Shown: positions 10,557 through 23,369 of the stretch, piece after piece
Numbering within the stretch: the stretch's first letter is position 1
Layout: every line of letters starts with the position of its first letter
NCBI RefSeq assembly: GCF_000150275.1
Contig: NW_002060943.1
Span: 1,956,013-2,020,012 of the forward strand
DNA: 64,000 nucleotides
Direction of reading: 5' to 3'
Source of the DNA: Trichoplax adhaerens
Taxonomy: Eukaryota > Placozoa > Uniplacotomia > Trichoplacea > Trichoplacidae
Made by a program: the position numbers and the translations under genes
Notes under the pieces: generated by a model
Database searches by the model: none
Told to the model about the DNA's origin: nothing
The model's input: the letters and a program-made list of their open reading frames with translations, nothing else

Positions 10557-13468
10557 CCCCTGTGTTATTTTATTATGTCCCCATATAGGAGTGATCGATT
10601 CCATTTAGGCATTGCTCAGTGTGGCGGAGGTGATGTTACCGAGAAACAATTCTATTCTTATAGAATAATGTAACGCAGAGATATAGTAATATACATTAGA
10701 CATAAATACTCAAATTTACCTTAATATTATATATGCCTGTATAAGTGGATATGGATACCTTACGACTAAAAAAGTAACAGTTTCAGATCTAGTTAATTTT
10801 AAAACAAGGAAAAATTATCAGATAGAAGATGTAAAGTAGACAGGTTATAAATAAGTTTATGAATGTCTCATGAAAAGCTCCAAAAGTTACATTAGCATTA
10901 TACGTATATACGCATCGGTTGTCAAGTCATTACCGTGATAAGCGCAGCTATAACAGAAGAAAACCCTGTATTTTTTTCGATCATTTATGAACGAATAGAT
11001 CAATAATGCGCAAAGGGAATAGTTGATAGCAGTAAGGGTGGTCATAGTTACAGCTAATCTACAAGAATTGTTACACTACGCTAAGTTTAATTCATTAATC
11101 GTTGATATCATCCTACTTTAATAGTAACTAGTTATAGGTGACAACAGATATTGTTAACCATTTACCAATGTTGATCAATAAATTGCATTATATTAATTAA
11201 ATATAGCCATCAAAAAGGAGGAAATGATATATCGAAACAGAGTATAGTTAATACATATAATAATTTATTTGAAATAAAATTAACAATGTGCTAGAACTTT
11301 CAGGGTAGATAACAATTATCAAATCGTATTCAATGCTTTTTTTTATTATATGGAACAGATAATGCAAATGCCCTGATTTAAAAGTAAAACATCATGACAT
11401 AGATACTAGTCTATTACATTAACGGAAAGATTAATTTACAAGTATTGGTATTCCCAAAAGTGCATTGAGATACAAACTGGTTACTTGCATAATCATGGCT
11501 GACCTCGATACAGTATCCTCTATAAAAATATTTGATCATTTAAGAATTTCTTATTAAAATCAATAGATCAGTGGGTGATTCGATGAAAGATGGGTACTGG
11601 ACTACGAAATATACTACAGTATCGTATCATGTTATAAAACACAATAAATTCCGTTGGCTAAGCTAAATAACGAAGCCTAAATATTGTAGATAATATCAAT
11701 AAACAGTTGAAATTTTAATCTATTATTACCACTATTATCTTGTTGAATATTTTATTCTTAGATCGCCAGATCTTAACTACCAATTATTATTAATTTACGA
11801 TATTAATTAGATAAAAATTAATGATAAAGGAGTCATATGTTGATAATATTTGACTAATTGTCGTACTCCAATGCATCGGCTAGGTAGTCATTCAATTAAG
11901 TAACTATAATATTAGCAATCTATCCTATAGAATATCAAAAATTTGGCTAGACATCTTGTAAAAGATGTACCATTCTTCGATTCCATTCTCTTATGCAAAA
12001 GTTGGACCGAACAGAATTATTACCAATATTGATGAATGAGCATATTCTAATACTTTTAATAACGAGATAAAAGATCAAATACCAACTTTTAACCTCCTTA
12101 ACGATTACCGTGCAATGTAATTGAATGAAATCTAGCGAATGTAACTGCAGTAGCGAGCCAGTTTATGAGAGAAAACTTAGCAATATGAGTATACGCCTAC
12201 CACAGCTTTTATTTATCATATTACAAGCATATTGTAGTCATTTGTAAGTGTACTTAAATTAACCTTCGTGCTACACTTTATCACTATTCACTACGAAACC
12301 TCCTAGCGTATCATAATTTCAACTATCAATTTCCAATATCTAAAAAATTCGCTATCAGCACTAACATTGATTAGCTTATTATTGATTGAATTGCTTTTAA
12401 AATGGAAAGATAACAGTCTAATATGATCCTGTTACGATCTTCTTTTTTGTAAGATTTTCTTATAACAAGATTAAAAGAGTCCACTAGAGCTTGAGTACTG
12501 AACTGAACTTTATTATAGATATAAGTACAGTTATAAGTGGGAAACAGTAGTAATAACGTTCTATAACGGCATACCATGAATAATAACGGGCACTTTATCA
12601 CATCAATCAATAAGATAATAAGTTTATGATGAGCAATATAAGACAAAAACGTATTGTGCTTAAAGCTTTATCTCAATGATTACAGTTCCATAATGAAAAA
12701 CATGCGTCTGTATTTTAGTCATCAGACAAACATGCAGATTTTACGAATTATAACTACGAGTCCAACATAGTAAATCAATTGCGAAATTTCTACTTCGTAA
12801 CAGATCCATCATCCCACTACTCTAGGCCAATTAAATTTATTACGGTAAGTTTAAACTATAACATACTATTGGCCATAATACCATCGAAATAGCTTACTCG
12901 ATCAGCAAGTGATAACGCGATATTATTAATCGTTAAAACATTTCTATCATCGTACAGATTACTATTATACACACATATACAGATATTAAGAACTGAATTT
13001 ATTTATATCCACAACATTCCAACGGAAATTACTGTTATAGGTGAAATCATCCTAAAAATCTAATTTCTTTATGTCCATGACGATTATCTAATTTATAAGG
13101 CGTAAATATTATACTGTACGCAACTAACTTTTATCTTGTGAGTTCATGCTTAACAACATAAACTAGTACTCAATCCTATTAATAGTTCAAAATTTAACGT
13201 TCGTTACTCTAGAGTTGAAAAATATGTAATTTTGACCTTAATTAATAATAAAACGCAGCTATCTTAAGGTAACAAGGCGGCCTTGGAGAACTAGAGATCA
13301 ATGATGGTTGGAGTGTAACTTGAAGGGTTTATGCACACGATACCGTCACTATTCCAAGCTAATAGTGATGGTTATTAACGATAAATTACTAAATAGATGG
13401 CTAGAAATAAGTTAATATAGCTTTTAGCAATGCTTTATGAATAACCACTAGCCGTCAAGAAATAATAA

Positions 13469-14353
13469 TTAATTAGGTTTGGTGAATAGACCTTGGGTAA
13501 AAGCATTAACGACTTCAACGGAAGATCTCCCTGTAACATCCACTAGTTTTCTGCTGCACAAATCGCTCATTCCCTCGCCAGTAATATAGCGTAGGGCAGG
13601 CTTTTCCTCGGTCATAGCTTTAACAATTTCATCAACAACTTCACCGACAGGTTGAAGTGTATCGCCAAAACTCTGCCAAACTTTCCCTAAGTCTTCATGT
13701 AATTTCCGTGTTAAATCATCTAATTTAGCTTCTTTAACTCCATATTTTTCTGGAAGTAATTTTTCAGCTTTCATTGGCATGTCAGTAGCTACAAGACCGG
13801 GCGCTATTAACGATACGTGTACGTTATAAGGTTGTAATTCAACAGCCAGCGATAAAGCCATTCCTTCTAAAGCAAATTTAGACGCACAGTACATAGTATC
13901 ATAGGGAATAGCGACAACTCCATCAATACTGCTAATATTGATTATCCTTCCAGATCGCTGTCTTTTCATATGTGGCAAGACAGATCGAGTTAAGACAAAG
14001 GATCCCATAAAATTCACATTCATGATATTTCTCCAAACGTCCATACTTATTGCTTCTATTGGTGCACAGACACAAATACCGGCATTATTGACTAAGATAT
14101 CAATCCTACCTTCTGAATTGACTATTTCTTCGACCGTAGTATGGATGTCGTCGTCTATCGTTACATCCATTCGTTTAATGAAGATCGTCTTTTGTAACGC
14201 TTGGCCTACTTCTTGAACTAATTGATCTTTCTTACTTAAATCTCGCATGGTAGCGTAAACCTTATACTTTTGATCTTGATCAAGAGCTAATCTTACAGCT
14301 AGGGCTAAGCCTATGCCGGAATTGCAACCTGTAATCAGTACTATCTGAGTCAT
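13469..14353 (-). CDS. Short-chain dehydrogenase/reductase, HSD17B1/RDH8-like (copy 2)
   Basis: A complete 294-residue single-exon SDR. It has the textbook cofactor loop TGCNSGIG (8-15), NNAG (89-92) and catalytic Ser142-Tyr155-Lys159 (YCASK). It is the closer of the two copies to the family norm, with YATMRDLS after the second strand; the basic residue there usually points to NADP(H). ATG is at 14353; the next 10 codons match the copy-1 start. It is collinear over its length with 8880-9767, sharing for example LPHMKxQRSGRII and AMTxEKP near the C-terminus, so the two are tandem duplicates. Predicted role: NADP(H)-dependent oxidation or reduction of a steroid- or retinoid-like alcohol or ketone. 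The real substrate cannot be read from sequence. Confidence 0.93.
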   Translation of the reverse strand: MTQIVLITGCNSGIGLALAVRLALDQDQKYKVYATMRDLSKKDQLVQEVGQALQKTIFIKRMDVTIDDDIHTTVEEIVNSEGRIDILVNNAGICVCAPIEAISMDVWRNIMNVNFMGSFVLTRSVLPHMKRQRSGRIINISSIDGVVAIPYDTMYCASKFALEGMALSLAVELQPYNVHVSLIAPGLVATDMPMKAEKLLPEKYGVKEAKLDDLTRKLHEDLGKVWQSFGDTLQPVGEVVDEIVKAMTEEKPALRYITGEGMSDLCSRKLVDVTGRSSVEVVNAFTQGLFTKPN

Positions 14354-15969
14354 TTTATGCGTCGTTGTTGTTTCAACTAGCTAAGCTGAATGTTGACCTG
14401 CTGTCGAAAGGCTAACCAATTGGTGTACAAATGATCCTTTTATTTGTAAGATAATTAGAACGAATGTGTAACACCTTTTATATATTTCTTACTCTTATAC
14501 TGTATAACAGTATATCTAAGCTATTTTCTATAAACATATTGACATTATACGAGGCTAGTGCGAATAGTGCCAAAATCGATAAAATCATGCGCAGTATTTC
14601 TAGTATCTTGATTTAAGTCAATAACAACTAAAAATAGAAATGGATCCGCTATTCTTCTGCTCCCTTGTTCAGACACTTTTATATTATTTGATATGTAAAT
14701 TAATTAACCCATGATGACTAGAGAAATATTATGTTAATATGCTACGAATAACGGCGTGATTACCCATAATCATGTGGTCAGGTTATCTAATAGTGAAAAT
14801 TCTCGCTTTATTAGCATGCAAGCATAGCAAATAGTGATGAATTTTGAACACGAATAGCATCAAGTAATGATGTGAGACTGAACTAATATCAGTTATAATA
14901 TAGCTAATCATGCTAATATCCAGGATAACATCAATAGATCAGGAAAGTATCTTTAGTCATGGTCACTTTCTTTTTGAGCTCTACAGTATCTTTACCGTGC
15001 AGAAGAGAAGGTCATTTTCTACTTTACAAGATATACTTGTACTGTAGTGTATACAGTAAAATGTAGGGCATTTTCCATCCCTCTTCTACTGTACTAGACA
15101 GCAGCTTTCCATCTTGCAAACAAGTTGAAACAACGCTATTTCAATAAATAACGACCTGTTGTTTTCTTATTCGATATTTTGATGACAACGTAACATATTT
15201 ACTTTAGTTGAGTGCAACAGATACATAATCATAGACTACTGCAAGAAGAGCTGGACTGATCAGTGATCACTCTTGGATGGACAGATCTTTTCCAGCCACA
15301 TGTCGTCAAAATACGATGGCGAACACTTTGGGTGAAAGTCACCGTTGAAATTTCGTGTACAGCCACTTCGTTATGGCAGTAGTTTAGGTTGCAGACGGTC
15401 AATTTTAAATTGACTGATGTTTTCTAAATGAAGTAATATTACATTGAATCGTAATATCTGTTACTCAGTTCTGCTTGGAAACAGTCATATAAGATCGTCG
15501 ACGTTCTTTAATTAAGTACCAGCGATTTCGAAAACAGACACAGAAGATTCATACCAAGTAGCCATTTTTCACTACTGTCTTGATGGCCTTCCTTTGCTTA
15601 GGTCAGAAAAGTCCGTCTGTCTGCAATACAGTACAATGTCTACAGTACTGTCCAGTGTACACTGTGCATTGTACATTGTACAGTGTACTGTACAGTGTAC
15701 AGTACGGTACGCTGGAAGCCCATGAGGACAAGGTCCGATCGCTGTCCGTCCACAGGCTCACGCAAAACTCACGTGATATTTTCATAGCCCGCGATATCAA
15801 ATGGTAGTGGACCATACAGTACAACATTGTCTATACTCTACCCTGCAATACTGTAGCTGTATCGTGGCGTCTACAGCTGGTCAAGGGACGGATGGAAGCC
15901 CTGACTATAAAACCGAACAAGGGCAAAAATCTTTCATCATACTGTATGTCGTCAACAAATTGGCCAAGA
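14354..15969. other. Intergenic/promoter region upstream of the first cathepsin-like gene
   Basis: This 1.6 kb separates two divergently transcribed genes, the minus-strand SDR and the plus-strand protease. It contains scattered TACTGTA/TACAGTA words (for example near 15030-15060 and 15090-15100) and the dense TGTAC island listed separately. The short frames on both strands at 15580-16052 follow from the palindromic island and are not called. Confidence 0.45.
15626..15715. repeat. TGTAC/GTACA palindromic island
   Basis: About 90 bp almost entirely made of TGTAC, GTACA, CAGTAC and TACTGTAC words in both orientations, so it can form several alternative hairpins. It ends about 250 bp before the first protease start codon at 15970. 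The sequence directly shows the repeat; a regulatory role is only a guess from position. Confidence 0.6.
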
Positions 15970-17707
15970 ATGATGAAAGCGAGTTTGCTAATTTTGCTCT
16001 TCGTCAGCGTTGAACTTCTTGCCGCTTTGCCGGCCAGTAATGGTGGCCCCAAATGGGCATCAAGCTATTCCGTGCAAGGGACACTCTACTTGCCTTACGC
16101 TAAAATAGTCGAACCATTTAAAGCTTATTTTTCAGCGAATAAGAGCAGAATCGAATATTATAATGGCATGGATATCGTTCTCCAACGGAGCGATATGATG
16201 GCTCATGGTGCCAAATACGAATTAGTACCTGAAACTACCGAGAAATTCACCAATGTCCGCCAATGCTTTAGCATTAAAGGTAGCAAAGCTGCTCCAGTAA
16301 CACCACAAGCCATCTTACCAGATTTAAGCAAATTTAGCAAGACTGGCACCAAAACCTACAACAAAATCAAATGCGATGTCTGGACCTACAAAAATAAGCA
16401 AATGGGCCGTGTCAACACCTATACTATGTATGTAACCCAAGGTTCCAAGCCATCGCCAGTCCATTATATCATGGAAGGCTACGATTCCTTGCTAGGATCT
16501 CATTATGATGAGTACAAATTAGATTATAAGAATTATAAAGCTGGAAAAATAGCCGACAACATGTTTGATCCACCTAAAAAAATGAAATGCCATGGTTTCC
16601 CTGGACCTGGCTTGGAAGCCGATATGATTTCTTCACCCATGCAACAATTTATTGATCATGAAGCTGAAGATACTATACCTCGCATCTTTCATCATTTTGC
16701 TAGTAAACATCAAAAAAATTATAAAGATGAAAGAGAAAGAAGATTCCGAGAAAATACTTTTAGGCAAAATCTACGCTTTATTCATTCTACCAATCGTCAA
16801 CGACTTGGTTTTACTGTCAAAGTCAATCATTTAGCTGATTTAACCGATAACGAGATTAAAGTCATGAACGGCAGGAAAACGAGCTTGAAGAAAAGTAAAA
16901 CTTACCAAATGCCATTTAATCTAACTGGATTAGAGAGGTATGTTGCTCCAACCATCGACTGGAGGAAATTGGGTGCTGTCACACCGGTCAAGGATCAAGG
17001 TGTTTGTGGCTCGTGCTGGTCTTTTGGTACTACTGGCACCATCGAAGGTTCTCTCTACTTGAAATCCGGTAAATTAGTCAGTTTATCCCAACAAAATATG
17101 ATTGATTGCACATGGGGCTTTGGCAACAACGGATGTGATGGTGGTGAAGAATTTAGGGCTTTCGAATGGATCGCCAAACATGGTGGTATCGCCACTGAAA
17201 AAAGCTATGGCCAATACCTTGCTCAAGATGGCAAATGTAAATTGAACAAGACTAAAATTGGTGCTAAAATCCGTGGTTGGGTACAAGTACCACATGGTAA
17301 TCAATCCGCTTTAAAATTAGCTGTATCTGCTGTCGGACCTGTTGCTGTAGGCATGGATGCTGCTTTAAAGTCATTCTCTTTCTACTCATCTGGTATTTAC
17401 TACGATAAACAATGTGGTAATAAGGAACAAGATTTAGATCATGCTGTTTTAGCTGTTGGCTACGGTAATGAAAATGGCCAAGATTATTGGATTATCAAAA
17501 ATTCTTGGTCTACTCATTGGTAAGTCATTATTAACGCAACAGAGATCATTAACAGTTGAAATAGAAACTCTAATTGTATATCAATTGCCTATGATTAAAA
17601 CATAATTATCTTTGTTTAATAGGGGAGACGACGGATACGTTAAACTATCCATGAAAAATAACAATTGTGGTATCGCGACCGATGCTTCTTTCGTCAACAT
17701 CATGTAG
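15970..17707 (+). CDS. Secreted papain-family cysteine protease with CFAD-type N-terminal domain (copy 1, one intron)
   Basis: Two exons, 15970-17519 and 17623-17707, with a 103-nt GT..AG intron splitting the Trp codon of SxxWGDDGY; the joined protein is 544 residues. I chose the ATG at 15970 because it gives a signal peptide (MMKASLLILLFVSVELLAAL); the frame also opens at 15892 but without one. Layout: signal peptide, an N-terminal domain (~30-215) like that of Dictyostelium counting-factor-associated protein D, an inhibitor I29 prodomain (~239-299), then peptidase C1 from ~329. Catalytic residues are intact: Gln343, Cys349 (CGSCW), His491 and Asn511 (KNSW). The predicted product is a secreted or lysosomal cathepsin-L-like zymogen activated by removal of the prodomain. 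It is first of three tandem paralogues with 20118-21857 and 23370-25079. Confidence 0.92.
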
Positions 17708-20117
17708 TTGGACAAGCTTTCACTAGCTTTAGACTGTAATTGGCAGTATTTTGTAAATGATCTCTTTGAAAGTTTTAATTCTATCTGATAACCATAGATA
17801 GCCTATGCATCGTGTATAATTGTTCGTCATGGTATTTATGCACTTCTTGGCTGATATATTTTTTTTAACTCGTTTATTCACTTGATGATATAGAAAGATC
17901 TCAAGTCGTTGTCCATGTGATGATACCCTATTACTGATTAATCTATTATGTGATTGCTCTTTTTAATTAGTTAATCTCATAATTGATCATTCTATTCTCG
18001 CAAACTATTGCGATAAAGTATCACTCAACAGATACAAATATTGTACTTAAAAGAATTAGATGTCTATGTGCAAAGTCCGATTCTAGTTAAACTATTCTAG
18101 AAATAAAATGAGAGTAGATTCATAAATAGACATTTTTACGTCTGGTTCTTGATGACGCTATTTATTGAGTATTGGCTCAATGGTAAAAGTTATTAATATA
18201 TTACGGTAGAGGAGACTATTTGTGATAGTTGGTGAAATAAGGTATAAATGATAGAAGATTCGTCAAGATAAATCTCAGCGCACGTCTAGTCTGGATGACT
18301 ACCTTGAATATTGAGTTAGTGGCTATGATTGTTCATCTACAGTACTACGATACAGGAGGTTACGCATAGTTTTTGGGAAATATTATATAAATGATAGTGG
18401 TTTCGAGAAGATAAATCCCAGAGATATATAAGCATATGCAATACAAACGTATCTATATATATAGCATATACAGTACATATGGATATGTTGTTATGTGTTG
18501 CTATATTATGTAACAAGTCCTGAGCATGGGGCCAGTGTAAGGAGACTACAATAATTCGTCTTGTAATGAATTATTATAGAAATAATAATGGATACATAAA
18601 TATGAATCTTTATGTCTAGTCTTTATTAAAATCGAGGAGACTAATATCGGCCTTTGCAAAACATTGCATACTACTAAACATCACATATGCGTAGACAAAC
18701 ACGGAGTACAGTAGATTTCTTTGATGCGACAGATTCTAGTAAAATCTACTATGCAGTCAATAAGCAATGACGAGAATGATCAATATTGTTAATTTCATGC
18801 GATTCCATCTAAATGGATTAATTACCGGTTCATAAAAAGTAAAACTGAAAGCAAAGATCTCATCAATGTTAATAAATATACTCACAATTGAACTAAGCCT
18901 AAAGAGGCGAAGCATAAGGAAAATTTGCAAGGTGATTTTATACGGTATATTTCTATTGGTACATTCGAGGAGCATGAATAAGCACTCATCGTACAAAGCA
19001 ATCTGAACACCATTCTTAGCAAATAAAGATTCACGGATAGCAATGTAACAAATTCTCCATTTTTAAAGCTAAATTCTTGCAATCCTCTATTGTACTCACT
19101 ATTACTAATTTACTATTAGTGAATAACAAGAAAAAATTGAGATAAATGAACCCCTTCGCATCAATATTTGGGTGTTTCCACCTACGGCAATACACAGAAA
19201 TTCTGGCTAAAAAAATAGTAATAATTTGGCACTTTCCTGTCTTCTATCAGCAGCTAACGTAATAAATTTACCTTCATATATCATTTATTTTCCACTTACT
19301 ATTATAATTATCGATTGACTCCTAGTTGAGTAATCAACTAGATAAATTGGTTACCCTATACTAGAAATAGGTTTAACGGCTAGACGATAGAAACAATTTC
19401 CTGGTTGATGAGCGACATTTTTTACTGCTAATCATACTGTAAATAGCTAACATCGTAAGGAAAAATTCTTCCATGACAATATTATAGGACACTTATGTAT
19501 TAGTTTAACTCCAGATCTTCGATGGGACCGTTAAGTGGATTAGCATTACAGAGAATAGGTGTTATTGCAAGTCCTTAAAATATATTAATCAAGAAGAAAC
19601 AATGGATATTATTTCATCATGTGATACACTCCACTATAAGCGTCCATTAAACTTATGCTCATTCCTGGGGAAAATTCGAGCATTATTGGACATACAGTAG
19701 AATACAACCGAAAATTTTCTAATCCTGTTATGTTTTATTGCGAATCTCTAATAATCATACTCCAATGGTAATTATTAATATAGCAATTGTTCATTTTTAG
19801 CAACTCCTTCTATTCCTTAATCTTTTGTTCATAAATAGTTTCTTGGTCTTTCCATTTGCAATCTTCTTCTAACATGTGGAGTAACGTAAATGGGACACTA
19901 GATCGCAAGGCCCAAGAATTCCATCGACACCAAATTAAAAGTACCCTCAAATAATCAGTTCCTTTTCTACCTATTTGGACTGACGATCAAATAGTCGTTG
20001 TCGTCTATTAATCTTGTTTGATTATTCCAGCTTGCGTCTATACCTTGTAATTTAAGATCCAGAAAAAAACTCCCATTTTAGACTAATCAAACTAGTAATT
20101 AATCACGGTAAGCAGCC
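17708..20117. other. Intergenic region with degenerate repeats
   Basis: About 2.4 kb between protease copies 1 and 2. Between 18101 and 18640 some segments recur imperfectly: 18241-18280 resembles 18381-18420 (TATAAATGATAG...AAGATAAATC), and 18101-18150 resembles 18579-18625. The minus-strand frames at 18757-19082 have no family signature and are not called. Confidence 0.4.
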
Positions 20118-21857
20118 ATGAAATCAACTTGTCATTTTATAGCTACGTTTCATGGAATCATTTGGGTTTTCTCTTTTCTATTAATGCAACCAATTACTTG
20201 TAAAACAATGACAGTTTTACCTCAGAATCCTCTAGAATATCGGGTTAAAGGTAAAATTCGATTACCTTACGCAAATGTAGTCGAACCTTTTGAAGCATGG
20301 TATTCTGCTACCTTGGGCAAGAGTCTAATTAGCTATTTTTCTGGGATGGATACTATTTTCAATTTTTATCAACCTCAAAGTCATGGAGTAATTTGGGAAA
20401 TCTGTCCTATACCTCGATCTGATGGCATTATCAAACAAACTTGTCTTGGACGTCGAGGAACGCGATTAAAACCGATTCGAGCTCAGCCATTTATTCCTAA
20501 TTTTCAACAATTTCATCTAGAGAAACAAAACATATATTATCGTCATACCTTTTGTGATAAATGGACATGGAATAAAACGATATTGCATAAAATTAATCGC
20601 TACACCTTCTATACTAAACATGCAACTTCTATTCCGATTCAATTGATCATGTTTGGCTATAATAACTTATTTCATAATCATTACGATCATTATATCATCG
20701 ATTATGAAGAATACGAAGGTTATCAACCGCATCAACTTCGTGATGAAAAGATATTTCAATTGCCCAATAATATACCATGTCGACTACTATCTAGTAAAAG
20801 ACTTTATGATCATCATTACCAACAGCAAAGACTAATTAATTCCATGCAATCGCTTATCCCAGCTGAACAAACCATTGATGATCCAGTTGATTCTTTATTT
20901 CATCAATTTACCCATCAGTATAATAAAACCTATCGATATAGAGATCATCATCAACACGCCAAAAGACAAAATTATTTTCGCCAACATTTACGTTTTATTC
21001 AATCAACAAATAGGAAAGGGTTAAAGTATCAACTAAAATTAAATCACTTTGCTGATAGATCGGATAAAGAACTTTGGAATTTTACACAACGTCATTTTAA
21101 ATTAAATTACGGCAAATTAGAACATGATGTTAAGAATTTTATTACTCGATATAAACTGCCTTTCGCATTAGATTTAAATCAAAGTATAGCAGATCATTTG
21201 GATTGGAGAGATAGAGGCGCTATATCGAAGATAAGAGACCAAGGCATGTGTAGTTCTTGTTGGGCGCTATCAACTACTCAAGCAATCGAAAGTGCTTTAT
21301 ATATCCAAACTGGTGAGAAAGTAGAACTATCATCTCAAAGTTTAGTAGATTGTAGTTGGCCATTTGGTAATCAAGGCTGTTCTGGTGGATTTATTAGTCA
21401 TACTTTAGCCTGGATTATTAAGCAAAGAGGTATTCCAACCAAATCCAGTTATGGACAATACCTAGGTCGAAATGGTTACTGTCATCATCATGATCTAACT
21501 ACAGGGGCTAAATTGAAAGGTTATTCTCAAATTCCTCAAGGGAATATGAAAGCATTAAAAGTGGCCTTAGCTAAAGTTGGACCTGTTACTGTAAGTATCA
21601 ATACAAGCCCGAAAAGTTTCTTATTCTACTCATCTGGAGTATTTTATAATGATCAATGCCTTGGAGATTATGCACACCTTGATCATAATGTTCTAGCAAT
21701 TGGTTATGGCCGACAACATGATCAAGATTACATTTTAATTAAGAATTCATGGTCTGCCTATTGGGGGGATCATGGTTATATTAAAATATCAACAAGAAAT
21801 AATAACTGTGGGCTAGCAACAAATGCTTATTATCCAATATTGGCATTAAACAACTGA
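20118..21857 (+). CDS. Secreted papain-family cysteine protease with CFAD-type N-terminal domain (copy 2, intronless)
   Basis: A 579-residue single-exon gene; ATG at 20118, with a signal-peptide-like start (hydrophobic residues ~8-27). It has the same layout as copy 1: an N-terminal domain with the IRLPYAxxVEPFxA motif, I29 prodomain (~259-320), and peptidase C1 from LDWRDRGA (361). Catalytic Gln375, Cys381, His523 and Asn543 are present, but the usual CGSCW reads CSSCW. Where copy 1 has an intron (SxxW|GDxGY) this gene reads straight through (SAYWGDHGY), so an intron was lost here or gained there. The prodomain and N-terminal domain are rich in His. An AATAAA sits only a few bases after the stop. 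Probably a secreted or lysosomal protease; substrate unknown. Confidence 0.92.
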   Translation: MKSTCHFIATFHGIIWVFSFLLMQPITCKTMTVLPQNPLEYRVKGKIRLPYANVVEPFEAWYSATLGKSLISYFSGMDTIFNFYQPQSHGVIWEICPIPRSDGIIKQTCLGRRGTRLKPIRAQPFIPNFQQFHLEKQNIYYRHTFCDKWTWNKTILHKINRYTFYTKHATSIPIQLIMFGYNNLFHNHYDHYIIDYEEYEGYQPHQLRDEKIFQLPNNIPCRLLSSKRLYDHHYQQQRLINSMQSLIPAEQTIDDPVDSLFHQFTHQYNKTYRYRDHHQHAKRQNYFRQHLRFIQSTNRKGLKYQLKLNHFADRSDKELWNFTQRHFKLNYGKLEHDVKNFITRYKLPFALDLNQSIADHLDWRDRGAISKIRDQGMCSSCWALSTTQAIESALYIQTGEKVELSSQSLVDCSWPFGNQGCSGGFISHTLAWIIKQRGIPTKSSYGQYLGRNGYCHHHDLTTGAKLKGYSQIPQGNMKALKVALAKVGPVTVSINTSPKSFLFYSSGVFYNDQCLGDYAHLDHNVLAIGYGRQHDQDYILIKNSWSAYWGDHGYIKISTRNNNCGLATNAYYPILALNN

Positions 21858-23369
21858 GATAATAAATTCGAGGAGGAATCATTTTAAATGAAGACAGAAC
21901 AATATCTGTCAATACGATCAATCGACTAGCAATAATATTTTACCTAATTTATAATAAATTAAGATCGTAAATTAATTGTATATTTATGGAATAGACTAAA
22001 AGAATCATGACTGCTATCTATTAAATCATCGCTACTTGTATAATGCATTATCTATTAGATCCAAAATAAAATTCTCCTAATGTCGGAAAATGTGTAACTG
22101 AAAATATATTTGTATTCTTTATTAAGTTAAAACTGATATAACTCATGAAATTGACTATATGCTGTGATTCTATTCCATTGATATTCCTCACATGCACATT
22201 TTTAAAAAGTACTCACTAAATTTAGGGATTGAATGCTATCACTATTATTATAAAGAAATACCTTATGTACTGAAACATAAACTTTATAAGTGCGATATAG
22301 CACTTGAAACCTTTTGCTTATGTTGCCTAATTTTGAAGTAATGAGAATTAAGCAAATAACGATATGTGTATGATTGCTATACCAACGCAATTGCAATTGC
22401 TATTGCTAGTTATGCTATAATAAAACAATAATCAAACTGTATTAGAAGAATACTATGACATAGGCCGGTAATAATTTCTCAAGAAAACTGTCATCTCTAC
22501 GCAGCTAAGAACTGGAAATGTAGTCCAATGTCTACATATACTTTCCTTCATATCTTAGTAGAAATTACAATAAAATAACATTCCCTATGCACCCTTTAAA
22601 AGAGGCTCAATTTTAAAATGATGAGAATAGGATTTGTTAAATCGCGATTTCGCTCGGATTTCATAGTTTTAAATATGGTTAAATTACGTCTTCTTACAGC
22701 AGTATTCCAACTTTCTATATAATAATTTTCAGTAAGTAATCCTAATTCTCGGTGATTTATCTATGAATTCATTTCATTTCAATAAATCAATAATGCATAA
22801 TTAAAATCAAACTGAATCGAACAGAATTGTCCATGATGAAAACTAACCGATTAAATCAGGAATGCTACCATAGTGTAAATTCAATTGATTGGAATTATTG
22901 ATTATAGTCTTACTCTATCAGAGTTGAGATGTTACTGGCTTCAACGAGTTAATCAAGCATCTCAGCAGGGGAACCTCCAAAATATTAAAAGACAAGGAAG
23001 ACTTATACAGTAGACATTAGACAATCAACAGGTTCTGAGTTTATTAGCATAATAAAGGCCAATCTAAATACAGTTCGTCTTTAATGTAACCATAATTTTG
23101 TTCAACTTAATACAGTACTAATATCAGGATTATTTGCCCTTAGGCTGTTCATTTATCATTTATATTTGTCTATATAGTAAAAGCCAATTTCATTCACGAT
23201 CAGTTTATAAGTCAATCTAAGTAAGATAAAGGCCCAATCATCATTGTATGAGAAAGTATTTTCTCATCGAAAGATCAAAAAAATCAACACCGTCCACTTT
23301 TCTATATTTGAAAAAAATTAGATAAATCGTTTTAACCACCGCTATTCCTGATCTAAGTTTTATAATATT
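21858..23369. other. Intergenic region
   Basis: About 1.5 kb between protease copies 2 and 3. AT-rich. I see no supported gene; the minus-strand frame 22202-22396 has no family signature. Confidence 0.4.

Larger units (their letters stand above)
9768..13468. other. Intergenic region between the two SDR genes
   Basis: About 3.7 kb. It holds two AT-rich palindrome/microsatellite stretches (9930-10015 and 10501-10556, listed separately). The open frames at 9890-10108, 9993-10286 and 12371-12646 show no domain or family signature and overlap simple sequence, so I treat them as chance. Confidence 0.45.

Noticed and set aside
15892-15969. Earlier ATG of the first protease
   Set aside because: It adds 26 residues without signal-peptide character; the ATG at 15970 gives a clean signal peptide like those of the paralogues.
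15580-16052. Four short overlapping frames on both strands
   Set aside because: They arise from the palindromic TGTAC island and from the 5' end of the protease gene; no domain.
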